Assembly (NCBI GenBank): GCA_030628905.1
Contig: DAOVQB010000064.1
Span: 1-21,890 of the forward strand
DNA from: DAOVQB01 sp023128935
Lineage (GTDB): Bacteria > Eisenbacteria > RBG-16-71-46 > CAIMUX01 > WJJG01
Length of the DNA: 21,890 bases
Reading direction: 5' to 3'
This document shows positions 8,149-15,324 of the stretch, piece by piece. Position 1 is the stretch's first letter; each line of letters begins with the position of its first letter. A program made the translations under genes and the position numbers. The notes under the pieces are model-generated. The model had not been told where the DNA came from. It saw only the letters and a program-made list of their open reading frames with translations, and made no database searches.

Positions 8149-8352
8149 ATGGTTGCATGGTTTATGGATATTCCATTGTTCTGGGCAAAGATTTTGGGAA
8201 CCATCTTCTTTGTCTCCGTCATTATCTGGGCGCTAATGAGACCGAAGGAGTATATATTCAGAGGAGCGCCTGATAGGAAGCGCTGGCGAGACCTTAGGAT
8301 TTGGGCGGCAGTCATTCTGGTAGTACAGATCATCCTGTACATCAAGTACTAG
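8149..8352 (+). CDS. Small two-helix membrane protein (67 aa)
   Basis: Starts two bases after the symporter stop, with GGAGG overlapping the end of the symporter gene, so the two are translationally linked. Two predicted helices lie at about 9-29 and 50-66, separated by a strongly basic loop (RPKEYIFRGAPDRKRWRD, 31-48) likely to be cytoplasmic, giving both termini outside. I do not recognise a named family. The tight coupling suggests an accessory subunit of the symporter, or a folding or targeting partner. That role is inference. Confidence 0.78.
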   Translation: MVAWFMDIPLFWAKILGTIFFVSVIIWALMRPKEYIFRGAPDRKRWRDLRIWAAVILVVQIILYIKY

Positions 8353-8370
8353 ACAGACTCCTCGCCGGGC

Positions 8371-8454
8371 AAAACGAATGCACGCTACGACAGATCAGAG
8401 GAGTTCACGATACAACAAGCCAGAGCAATTCACAATACGACGTGCCAGAGGAGG
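8371..8454 (+). repeat. 25-bp tandem repeat ending in a ribosome site
   Basis: Units 8396-8420 and 8421-8445 share the pattern CAGAG-AATTCAC-ATACGAC with a few substitutions. A degenerate unit precedes them (8371-8395, keeping AAT-CAC and TACGAC). A partial unit, CAGAGGAGG (8446-8454), forms the Shine-Dalgarno of the next gene. About 3.4 units in all fill the 106-bp gap between two small membrane-protein genes. Confidence 0.75.
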
Positions 8455-8458
8455 CATC

Positions 8459-8686
8459 GTGGAAAACCAGAGATCGAAAGGAGACAAGGGCCTCAATCCC
8501 TTGCAGGTAATAGGGATCTTCTGGATAGCCCTTGGAATCATCATGGTCATCGCTGTGTATGCACCCCCTACCGTTGTCGGGAAGGTAGCGAATCTCACGG
8601 CGGGGGGTATCCTACTTGCGATCGGTTTAATAGCTCTGTTGAAAGGAACGCGCAAGAGGGCTTCCGGCAGGGCGGAAGATATCTAA
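8459..8686 (+). CDS. Small two-helix membrane protein (75 aa), GTG start
   Basis: The GTG at 8459 is chosen because GAGGAGG lies four bases upstream. An earlier in-frame ATG at 8378 would translate the 25-bp repeat and has no ribosome site. Two hydrophobic helices at about 16-34 and 41-62 are joined by a short APPTVVGK turn. The N-terminus is polar and the C-terminus basic (KGTRKRASGR), consistent with both ends in the cytoplasm. The stop TAA overlaps the next start (TAATG at 8684-8688). Family not recognised; a second small partner of the transporter is a possibility. Confidence 0.72.
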   Translation: MENQRSKGDKGLNPLQVIGIFWIALGIIMVIAVYAPPTVVGKVANLTAGGILLAIGLIALLKGTRKRASGRAEDI

Positions 8687-9333
8687 TGGCTGCAGGGGTA
8701 AATGATCGAAAGGACGTCAAGGATGCCGCTCTGAGCAGCTCAAACGATGGTTGCGTGGCCGCACCGTCCAGTCAATGCCACCCCGAACAGCTCAGAGCAG
8801 GGTATGTGAGATCGCTGGTCCAAAAGGATGCGGTTCTAGAGAGGCTCAAGCCGGGTGGGATCTTCTCCTTTATAAGAAGCAAACCAAAACCGATAAAACT
8901 AGAGCTGATCTACTTTCCATACTATCTGTTCAAGATCTCTCTTGCGGTTGAGGGAGGCAAACGGGAGATATCGATCGCTTCGGACGGCATACTCGGTAGT
9001 CTAGCATTCCTGGAGACGCAGACCCTTGACCTCCTCGAGAGCGTGAACGCTCCCCGCTTTAGCTTCCAGATCCAAGAGGAGAGAGCAAGGGAAAGGGTCT
9101 TGAATGAATACACATGGATACTGGTCAAACACGGGTTCCACAGAAAGAACCCCCCACGAGTGGTAGCCATAGCGCCGCCAGAGCGTTTCTACTATCCTTA
9201 TTGGATAGCGTACTATGACAGATCGAAGGGCTTCGATTTCAAGGCCGTGGATGCGATTTCCTGTGCCCCCGTTGGAATACAGATGAGGCGCGCTTTCCTT
9301 ACGGCATTTTCTTCTCCTTGTAGATATTCCTGA
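8686..9333 (+). CDS. Hypothetical protein with an internal repeat (215 aa)
   Basis: Translationally coupled to the preceding gene by a one-base overlap and probably the last gene of the operon. No signal peptide or membrane helix is evident, so a cytoplasmic location is likely. It has a polar N-terminal tail (1-35), a helical linker (about 112-150), and two segments of the same style: ELIYFPYYLFKISL followed by ISIASDGILGSLAF (73-108), and ERFYYPYWIAYY followed by VDAISCAPVGIQM (166-200). Both read as 'aromatic-PY-aromatic' strand, variable loop, then a strand ending near a Gly, which suggests an internal duplication of a small beta domain. No catalytic motif is visible and the family is not recognised. 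Confidence 0.75.
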   Translation: MAAGVNDRKDVKDAALSSSNDGCVAAPSSQCHPEQLRAGYVRSLVQKDAVLERLKPGGIFSFIRSKPKPIKLELIYFPYYLFKISLAVEGGKREISIASDGILGSLAFLETQTLDLLESVNAPRFSFQIQEERARERVLNEYTWILVKHGFHRKNPPRVVAIAPPERFYYPYWIAYYDRSKGFDFKAVDAISCAPVGIQMRRAFLTAFSSPCRYS

Positions 9334-9380
9334 TTTGGCAATTCGGACATGCGTGTGCCATAGGCCACTGTTAGATAAGC

Positions 9381-9411
9381 ATGGGGCGACCCTCACTCGG
9401 GGCCGCCCCAT
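9381..9411. terminator. Bidirectional terminator-like hairpin between convergent genes
   Basis: ATGGGGCG and CGCCCCAT form a perfect 8-bp GC-rich stem, and an inner CCC/GGG pairing is possible. It sits in the 99-bp gap between the plus-strand operon ending at 9333 and the minus-strand gene ending at 9433, as expected for a shared terminator. T-runs are short on both sides (ATTTGG on the plus side), so efficiency is uncertain. Confidence 0.72.
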
Positions 9412-9432
9412 CGATTTGGTCTGTCTGATCGA

Positions 9433-11592
9433 CTACTGCGCCAACAAAATCTTGATCGCCTGCGACTCCTGCGCCGAACGGAGGCGGGCGAAGTAGACGC
9501 CCGAGGTGACCGCCCGGCCGCGATCATCGCGACCATTCCAAGTGACCTGATGGAGACCCGGATCCACGAGCCCATTCAGCAGCGTCGCCACGCGGCGGCC
9601 GTCCGGCGAGGTGATGCAGAGCTGCAGCTCCTGCGCCTTGGCGACCTGGAAGCGGAGCGCGGTCGACGGATTGAACGGGTTCGGGTGCGCCGGCAGGAGC
9701 TTCCAGCTCAGGTGCGATTCGAGCTCGGGCGCCGAACTGATCGGCAGCGTGTAGGTGATCTCCATGTAGGGCCGCCCGTACTCGCTGTACTCGCTCGCCT
9801 TGATGCCGGTGCGCACGGGCGAATCGTTCACGCGCAGCAGACCCTGGTTTGGCGTGAATTCCGTGACCCACTCCTGAACGAGCTGGGTGATGTCGAATTC
9901 CGGATAGTAGGACGAATTCGGAATGAGCGAGCTGTCGAGGAGCGCGGGATCGTACGTACCACCCGGCGTCGTCCACTCGATCTCACCGCCAGCATCACTG
10001 CTGCGGATCAGCCAGCTGGCGCAGCCCTCTTCGTAGGAACCATTGGAGTTGCCCTCGACCCAGTCCTCGGTGACGCGGTAGAGGTCGAGGTAGGCGTTCT
10101 CTTCCCATGAGCTGACCGACCAGCAGTAGAAGCTGATCTTCGCATCGACGATGATCATGTCCATGATCTCTTCCGGCATCTCGAAGGATATCACGAAGTT
10201 GATCTTCGGATCGTTCCGCACGTAGTTGTAGGGGTCGCCGCCGTAGTTGTACGTGGGGTTGGCGGAGTCGAGATAAGCATCGCGGCAGCCGGTATAGCCG
10301 CTGACGTTCTGCTTCAGAAAGATGGTGAACGTCTCCTCGGCGATGTACTCGGAGACCTCGTTCGAGTAGCCCGAATCACCGAAGTTGTTCCGCGCCTTGA
10401 CGCGATAGGTGTAGGTGTGCAGCGGCGGCAGGCTGCTATCGAGGAAACTCTCGGTGTTCATCGGGAGCACGGCGTACTCCTCGAAGTCGGCGGCATCGAC
10501 GGCGCGCTCGAGGATGAAGTTCTCCTCGTTGCTGCTCTGATCGACCCAGGTGAGCGAGATGTCGAAGCCGTTGACCTCGGAGACGAGATCGGTCGGCGCG
10601 TTCGGCACGCTCGTCGAGATCACCACGGAGGCTTCGTTCGACGGCAGCGAGTGACCGTTCGCGTTCGCGGCGACGATGCGGTAGTTGTAGAGGCCGCTTG
10701 GCAGCGGGGGCGCGCCGAGGTTGTCGTCCAAGTAGGTGACGAGATCGGGCGCGACCGTATCGTACGCATCGTTCCAGGCGCCGCCGTCGACCTGACGCTG
10801 GATGATGAACTCATCCTCGCTCGTCGAGTTGTCCGTCCAGTTGAGCGTGACGGTACCGGTCTGTGAGTCGCCGATCGCCTCGAGATCGGAGGGAGCGAGC
10901 GGGATGTCGAGGATTGTCACTTCTTCTTCGTTCGAAGGTGGTGAGGTGCCGAAGTCGTTGTAGGCGACGACGGGGTAGGTGTAGGTCTCGGGCGTAAGAT
11001 CGATGTCGAGATAACCCGTCGTGTTCTCAGGAAGCGTGGCGTAGGCATCGTCCCAGGCGCCCGCACCGACGCGGCGCTGGACGACGAAGCCGGTCTCGTT
11101 GTTCGCGTTGTCGACCCACTCGAGCGTGACGGTGCGAGTCTGCGAATCGGGTGTCGCGACGAGATCGGAGGGAGCCGCGGGCGGCTCGGCGCTCGTCATC
11201 TCGACACTGACCGTGTTCGAGGGGCCCGAGTTGCAGGGGTTGCCGCTGCCGTTGTCGTTCAGGTGCGCGACGACGCGGTAGTCGTAAATTCCAAGTGAGA
11301 GGCCGGCGTCGACGTACTGCGTGACGTCCGGTCCGACCGTCGCGTACTCGTTGTCCCACGCGCCGCCATCGACGCGGCGCTGAATGATGAAGCTGTCTTC
11401 GTTCGGATTGTTCGAGTTGTCCGTCCAGTTGAGCTCGATTTCCTGCGCGACGGGATCGACGTCGGCGGTCAAGTCCGACGGTGCCGGAATGCACTCACTC
11501 CAGCCCGCGAGCGCGGCCCAGAGCCACCAAGCCGTGTAGCCTTTGAGATTGCCATTCAGGTGTGACTGTGTGCCGCACCCGAGGGCCACCAA
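9433..11592 (-). CDS. Secreted FnIII/DNRLRE-like protein, 3' part of a split gene
   Basis: Downstream portion of a gene split by a frame change. In this frame the only available start is TTG at 11592, inside the coding sequence of the upstream part, so I do not regard it as a separate gene. Domains in order: residues 1-32 continue the N-terminal domain (LNGNLKGYTAWWLWAALAGW); four fibronectin type III domains run from about 11487 to 10350, each with a PSDL...LxWxD start and an xYxYRVxAxN end; a DNRLRE-like beta domain (about 10340-9750) contains VSGYTGCRDAYLDS and FEMPEEIMDMIIVDAKISFY; and a C-terminal FlgD-like Ig sorting domain (about 9675-9433) contains HPNPFNPSTALRF and SPDGRRVATLL, ending GVYFARLRSA. 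The last predicts export and surface attachment or release by a type IX-like system. Third codon positions are visibly GC-rich. Confidence 0.85.
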   Translation of the reverse strand: MVALGCGTQSHLNGNLKGYTAWWLWAALAGWSECIPAPSDLTADVDPVAQEIELNWTDNSNNPNEDSFIIQRRVDGGAWDNEYATVGPDVTQYVDAGLSLGIYDYRVVAHLNDNGSGNPCNSGPSNTVSVEMTSAEPPAAPSDLVATPDSQTRTVTLEWVDNANNETGFVVQRRVGAGAWDDAYATLPENTTGYLDIDLTPETYTYPVVAYNDFGTSPPSNEEEVTILDIPLAPSDLEAIGDSQTGTVTLNWTDNSTSEDEFIIQRQVDGGAWNDAYDTVAPDLVTYLDDNLGAPPLPSGLYNYRIVAANANGHSLPSNEASVVISTSVPNAPTDLVSEVNGFDISLTWVDQSSNEENFILERAVDAADFEEYAVLPMNTESFLDSSLPPLHTYTYRVKARNNFGDSGYSNEVSEYIAEETFTIFLKQNVSGYTGCRDAYLDSANPTYNYGGDPYNYVRNDPKINFVISFEMPEEIMDMIIVDAKISFYCWSVSSWEENAYLDLYRVTEDWVEGNSNGSYEEGCASWLIRSSDAGGEIEWTTPGGTYDPALLDSSLIPNSSYYPEFDITQLVQEWVTEFTPNQGLLRVNDSPVRTGIKASEYSEYGRPYMEITYTLPISSAPELESHLSWKLLPAHPNPFNPSTALRFQVAKAQELQLCITSPDGRRVATLLNGLVDPGLHQVTWNGRDDRGRAVTSGVYFARLRSAQESQAIKILLAQ
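11556..11592 (-). pseudogene. Frame change joining two parts of one gene (-1)
   Basis: The two minus-strand frames overlap here. The upstream frame reads VDWWPSGAAHSHT and stops at TGA (11556-11558). The other frame reads LNGNLKGYTAWWLW from just before that stop. AHSH joined to LNGNLKG gives a smooth protein end for the N-terminal domain, so one base appears to be missing near 11560 (CACACCTGA). No X-XXY-YYZ slippery heptamer is present. The options are a real frameshift mutation, an assembly or sequencing error, or unusual recoding. Confidence 0.75.
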
Positions 11593-12377
11593 TCGACGCC
11601 CTCGATGTGCGTCGCCTGCCAGTCGAGCGCCCAGTTCGCGTCGAGCGAACCGTTGCCGTCGCTGTCGTAGTCGCAGTTGTCGTTCGCGAGCAGCGGCATG
11701 TAGTACACCAGCTCGTCGGGATCGTAGCTCTCGATGTCGGCAAAGTCATAGAGGACGCGCTCGTGTGTGATGCAGTGGTTGCGGATGTGCTGATTGGCGA
11801 GATTGAGCAAACCCTCCTCACCCGTGCCGTTCAAGTGTCCGGTCATAAAGACGAAGTGGACATCGGGATAGTCGGGGATCAATCCTTCCATGAGATTGAG
11901 GTAAATATCGATGTTATCGAGGGTGGTTGCCGCCTGACCGCACCAGGACCAAATGATGACGTTGCAGTCCGGATGACCGGCGAGGTAATTGCGCGTCGCC
12001 AGCTCCCACGCATAGCGATCTGGATTGCCCAGGTCGTAGGCGCCGACGAAGGGCGTATCGCGCAGATCAAGGGCCCCGCCGGTGCCACCGTCGTTCCAGA
12101 GATACATGCCCGGCGTGCCGCCGTTGTTCGTCATGAACGCGTCGAGTTGCTGGCCGCCACTGGTCCCCATACCGGAGATGATCTGACTGCCGTGCGACGT
12201 GTGCCCATAGGCGATATGCAGCGTTGCCTTAGCCTGCTCGATCGCTGAGTCGGGAATCTGCCAGATGTCGTCGGTGTGGTGATCGATGATCAACGCTTGT
12301 CCCGACGCAGGCGATACCCAGACGAGCCCGAGTAAGATGCCAAGATACAGCACGCCTAATGATGCCTTCATATCCAT
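11556..12377 (-). CDS. Secreted protein, 5' part of the split gene (N-terminal domain)
   Basis: The start at 12377 is chosen for GGAG five bases upstream; a second ATG follows two codons later. A signal peptide covers about residues 1-26 (MKASLGVLYLGILLGLVWVS, then PASGQA). The mature part is one domain of about 250 residues with conserved-looking motifs: LIIDHHTDDIWQIPDSAIEQ, LHIAYGHTSHGSQIISGM, and NVIIWSWCGQ followed by HFVFMTGHLNGTG. The HTSHGSQ segment and repeated His/Asp could form a metal or catalytic site, but I do not recognise a characterised enzyme. The reading frame stops 37 bp into the overlap with the downstream part; together they would make a protein of about 980 residues ending in a sorting domain. 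Confidence 0.82.
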   Translation of the reverse strand: MDMKASLGVLYLGILLGLVWVSPASGQALIIDHHTDDIWQIPDSAIEQAKATLHIAYGHTSHGSQIISGMGTSGGQQLDAFMTNNGGTPGMYLWNDGGTGGALDLRDTPFVGAYDLGNPDRYAWELATRNYLAGHPDCNVIIWSWCGQAATTLDNIDIYLNLMEGLIPDYPDVHFVFMTGHLNGTGEEGLLNLANQHIRNHCITHERVLYDFADIESYDPDELVYYMPLLANDNCDYDSDGNGSLDANWALDWQATHIEGVDWWPSGAAHSHT

Positions 12378-12417
12378 TGCCTCTCCTTCTGCGCCCCGTG
12401 TGTTTCGGACCAAAGCG

Positions 12418-12436
12418 GTAACAGAGTTCCTGTTAC
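12418..12436. promoter_or_regulatory. Inverted repeat in the divergent promoter region
   Basis: GTAACAG-AGTTC-CTGTTAC is a perfect 7-bp inverted repeat with a five-base centre. It lies 41 bp upstream of the minus-strand start at 12377 and about 40 bp upstream of the plus-strand -35 box. It is placed to act as an operator for either or both divergent genes, or as a leader hairpin of the minus-strand mRNA. Confidence 0.5.
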
Positions 12437-12475
12437 AGGCTAAGGAGTGTAGCCGTCCGTTCGCAGTGTGTCTAC

Positions 12476-12504
12476 TTGTGTTTCCATTATCAAGAAAGTA
12501 TAAT
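12476..12504 (+). promoter_or_regulatory. Sigma70-type promoter for the 14-repeat protein gene
   Basis: A perfect TATAAT (12499-12504) lies exactly 17 bp downstream of TTGTGT (12476-12481), which keeps the TTG of the -35 consensus. It sits in the A/T-rich core of the divergent spacer. Transcription would begin near 12511, giving a leader of about 124 nt before the ATG at 12635. FCB-group primary sigma factors often prefer a different -35, so activity is not certain. Confidence 0.6.
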
Positions 12505-12634
12505 TGCTTGTGATTGATCATGTCCTCTGGTCTGAGTTCCGAGCTAGAGGACTGGAAGTCATATGCTGTCTTGAGAACCACTCATATTGTATCTGGCGCG
12601 GAGCCTAAAACACTACAGCAATCAGGAGAGAGAC

Positions 12635-15208
12635 ATGAAGGCGTGTATCATATGTTTGGCTTCTATGTGCGCTATTGGCGCAGTGTCCCTGTCTGCCCAG
12701 GAACCATTCCTGATCGACACTACGATGGTATATTCGCCATCACCCGGAAGGGTGCCGGCCATTGCCTTTGATGGGGACAACTACCTTGTTATGTGGGCAA
12801 AGGGCCCACATGGCACACGCGTGACTCCGTCCATGGAGATTCTGGACTATCCCCCCCTTGCATTGAGCCCAAATCCACTCCAGTCCGGTGTAACTTACCA
12901 ATCCGTCGCCTTTGGCGCTGACGCGCTATATCTTGTTACGTGGGAGCGCAATACTCATGTGAACCAGCAACCTGACGAGATCTACTGCGCCAGGGTGTCG
13001 GCGTCCGGAGAGATTCTTGATGACCCTGGGTTCCGTATCCGGACAGCCACGATCACTCGACGGCCATCGGTCGCCTTTGCTCACAATGCCTGGCTCGTTC
13101 CATGGTCCGAGTACGACTCCGGCAATTGGATAGTATTCGCCAAGAGGATCTCCTTGGATGGACAAGTCTTGGATTACTCCCCCATTGAGATATGTACTGA
13201 GAGCGCCAAGTATCCCTGTGTGTCATTTGACGGTGAGAATTGGCTCGTCGTATGGGCTAATGGCAATGGTGGCATCTATGGCGCGCGGGTTGCCACATCC
13301 GGACAGGTCTTGGATACAGTTCCAATCCTGATCTCGAACACTGGAGACAAGCCTTCTCTTAGCTATGATGGGACGAACTACCTCGTAGTCTGGGAGAATG
13401 GCAATATTTATGGTGCGCGGGTAGCACCCGACGGGACTGTACTTGACCCTGTCTGTATACCTGTTTGCACGGCTGGTGGCACTCAGAAGGACGCGTATGT
13501 CGCCTTTGGTGATATGAGCCACCTAGTTGTCTGGCACGATGAACGCAGTGGAGGAACTACAGAAGCGGATATCTATTGCGCAAGGGTCGATACGGCTGGG
13601 GTGGTGCTGGATCAATCTGGTGTTCCTGTCTCCACCGCCACGTCATATCAAAGGGATCCTTCCGTTGCCTTTGATGGCACAAACTGGCTTGTCGGTTGGG
13701 AGGATAATCGACATGGCGATCTCTGCGTGCTCGGTGCCAGGGTGTCCCAGGAAGGCACCGTTCTTGATCCCGACGGCGCTGCAATCAGTCTCAAGGTCAA
13801 TAACCAAGATGCCTCCTCAGTTGTCTACGACGGCACGAACTACTTCGCTATATGGCAGGATTGGAGAAGCGGAGATTATGACATCTGTGGAGCGAGAGTG
13901 AACACGCTGGGCGAAGTTCTTGACTCTCCACCAATCCCGGTCTGCCCCGATCCTGGCAGGCAGTGGATGTCTGCCGTTGCTCCAGGTGATACCAGTCATC
14001 TTGTTGTCTGGTCAGATGACACGGATGTTGGGATCTATGGCAGGAGGGTATCGTACGCCGCCGAGGTCCTTGACGGCGTCGCCATTGCGATTGGTGTGGG
14101 TGGGGGCTATCGGGTTTGCCCTGCGGTTGCCTACGACGGCGACAATTGGCTTTGCGTGTGGCAGGATGGCCGCCACGGAGTTACGAACTACGACATCTAT
14201 GGGTCGCGAGTCGCCGTCTCTGGTGAAGTGCTTGAACCGTGGGGAATCGCAATCTCTACGGCAGGGGGGTTTGAGCAGCACCCCTGTGTTGGCTTCGGCA
14301 ATGGCATCTACTTCGTGGCCTGGGATGACAACCGTGCCGGTCCGTATTGCTACGGTGCCAGGGTCACCACGGATGGAACTGTCTTGGACCCGGCAGGCAT
14401 ATATCTTGGTTACACGCCCATGACATCGGCATTCCCTTCGGTTGCATCAGATGGGATGAACTTTCTGGTCGTATTTCAGGCATGCCCCCCTGATGACTGG
14501 GGGAAGAAGGATATACACGGAGTGTTGGTCGATGTGAATGGCGCCGTGATAGAGACATTTGTCGTCGCTTCTGGATTTGACATTGAAATGAAAGCGCCCG
14601 TAGCCAGATATGATGGCACGAATTTCGTCGTGATGTGGCAGGACGATCGAGAAGGAGACTGGAATATCCGTGGCGCCGAAATCAGCAGCGCAGGCACCGT
14701 TGTCGATTCCTTTGAGGTTGTGACTCTGGACGGAAACCAAACGTCACTGGGGCTGGAAAAGGGTCCAGGCAATCAATTCCTCGTCACATTCTCCGGGCCC
14801 GCTTACGAACCCTACAACACGACGCGTATCTGGGGCAGCTTGTATCCGGATGGCGGGATCCAGGAATGCTGGTACCCGGGATCAGCAGTTCGGAATGCTG
14901 CGCTGCACTTTGCGGTCCCCAATCCCTTCAGAGAGATGACTGAAATCAGGTTCTATGCAGGCAAAGGACTTCCTGTATCAGGGTCGGGCGCGACGGGCGA
15001 ATTAGCAGCTACAGAGTTGAGGATCTATGATGCCTCGGGGCGCCTGATCAGGCAGTTTGGCCGATTATCAGGCCAGCAGGCACCGATTGACCGCATCGCC
15101 TGGGATGGAACGGATGAAGACGGCCGCAGGGTCCGAAGTGGCATTTACTTTAGCAGACTGAAGGTGGGAGATTCCTATTCGACCCGCACGATCCTGCGCG
15201 TGCGCTAG
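12635..15208 (+). CDS. Secreted 14-repeat (double beta-propeller) protein with sorting domain
   Basis: 857 residues; the ATG at 12635 has CAGGAGAGAG just upstream and begins a signal peptide (about 1-21, ending SLSA). I count 14 repeats of about 45-55 residues with the pattern V-A-F-D-G-x-N-W/Y-L-V-V-W ... I-Y-G-A-R-V-x-x-x-G-x-V-L-D. The number and strand pattern fit two seven-bladed beta-propellers in tandem; the last repeat is the most degenerate. No enzyme motif is visible, so binding or structure at the cell surface is more likely. The C-terminus (VPNPFREMTEIRFY, LRIYDASGRLI, then GIYFSRLKVG) is a FlgD-like Ig / type IX sorting domain. It is first of three plus-strand genes with the same plan and divergent from the FnIII protein gene. 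Confidence 0.9.
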   Translation: MKACIICLASMCAIGAVSLSAQEPFLIDTTMVYSPSPGRVPAIAFDGDNYLVMWAKGPHGTRVTPSMEILDYPPLALSPNPLQSGVTYQSVAFGADALYLVTWERNTHVNQQPDEIYCARVSASGEILDDPGFRIRTATITRRPSVAFAHNAWLVPWSEYDSGNWIVFAKRISLDGQVLDYSPIEICTESAKYPCVSFDGENWLVVWANGNGGIYGARVATSGQVLDTVPILISNTGDKPSLSYDGTNYLVVWENGNIYGARVAPDGTVLDPVCIPVCTAGGTQKDAYVAFGDMSHLVVWHDERSGGTTEADIYCARVDTAGVVLDQSGVPVSTATSYQRDPSVAFDGTNWLVGWEDNRHGDLCVLGARVSQEGTVLDPDGAAISLKVNNQDASSVVYDGTNYFAIWQDWRSGDYDICGARVNTLGEVLDSPPIPVCPDPGRQWMSAVAPGDTSHLVVWSDDTDVGIYGRRVSYAAEVLDGVAIAIGVGGGYRVCPAVAYDGDNWLCVWQDGRHGVTNYDIYGSRVAVSGEVLEPWGIAISTAGGFEQHPCVGFGNGIYFVAWDDNRAGPYCYGARVTTDGTVLDPAGIYLGYTPMTSAFPSVASDGMNFLVVFQACPPDDWGKKDIHGVLVDVNGAVIETFVVASGFDIEMKAPVARYDGTNFVVMWQDDREGDWNIRGAEISSAGTVVDSFEVVTLDGNQTSLGLEKGPGNQFLVTFSGPAYEPYNTTRIWGSLYPDGGIQECWYPGSAVRNAALHFAVPNPFREMTEIRFYAGKGLPVSGSGATGELAATELRIYDASGRLIRQFGRLSGQQAPIDRIAWDGTDEDGRRVRSGIYFSRLKVGDSYSTRTILRVR

Positions 15209-15265
15209 GGATTTGCCCGTAGCTTGCGGACGCCATGCTCCCATAATGTCTATGCACTAACTCAA

Positions 15266-15317
15266 GAGGAGATACTGGGATGCGGGCGTCAGAGGAGGTA
15301 CTGGGATGCGGGCCTCA
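15266..15317 (+). repeat. 26-bp tandem duplication of SD plus start codon
   Basis: Units 15266-15291 and 15292-15317 differ at only two positions (GAGGAG(A/G)TACTGGGATGCG, then GGC(G/C)TCA). Each contains a GAGGAG ribosome site and an ATG. Because 26 is not a multiple of three, the first ATG (15280) is out of frame with the real gene, which starts from the second copy at 15306. Confidence 0.93.
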
Positions 15318-15324
15318 GTGGTAG
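15280..15324 (+). other. Upstream mini-ORF (14 codons) made by the duplication
   Basis: ATG at 15280 with its own GAGGAG site encodes MRASEEVLGCGPQW and stops at TAG (15322-15324), 16 bp inside the following gene. The peptide's first four residues equal those of the real protein because the start region was copied. Initiation here would compete with, or feed by re-initiation, the real start at 15306. Whether it is translated is unknown. Confidence 0.5.

Noticed and set aside
8378..8458. ATG at 8378 as start of the 75-aa membrane protein
   Set aside because: It would translate the 25-bp repeats and lacks a ribosome site, while GTG at 8459 has GAGGAGG at proper spacing.
11556..11592. Programmed -1 ribosomal frameshift
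   Set aside because: No X-XXY-YYZ heptamer and no obvious downstream structure; a lost base is the simpler reading. Not fully excluded.
11562..12248. 228-codon plus-strand frame opposite the split gene
   Set aside because: Valine/arginine-rich antisense translation of a GC-rich gene, with no signal, motif or ribosome site.
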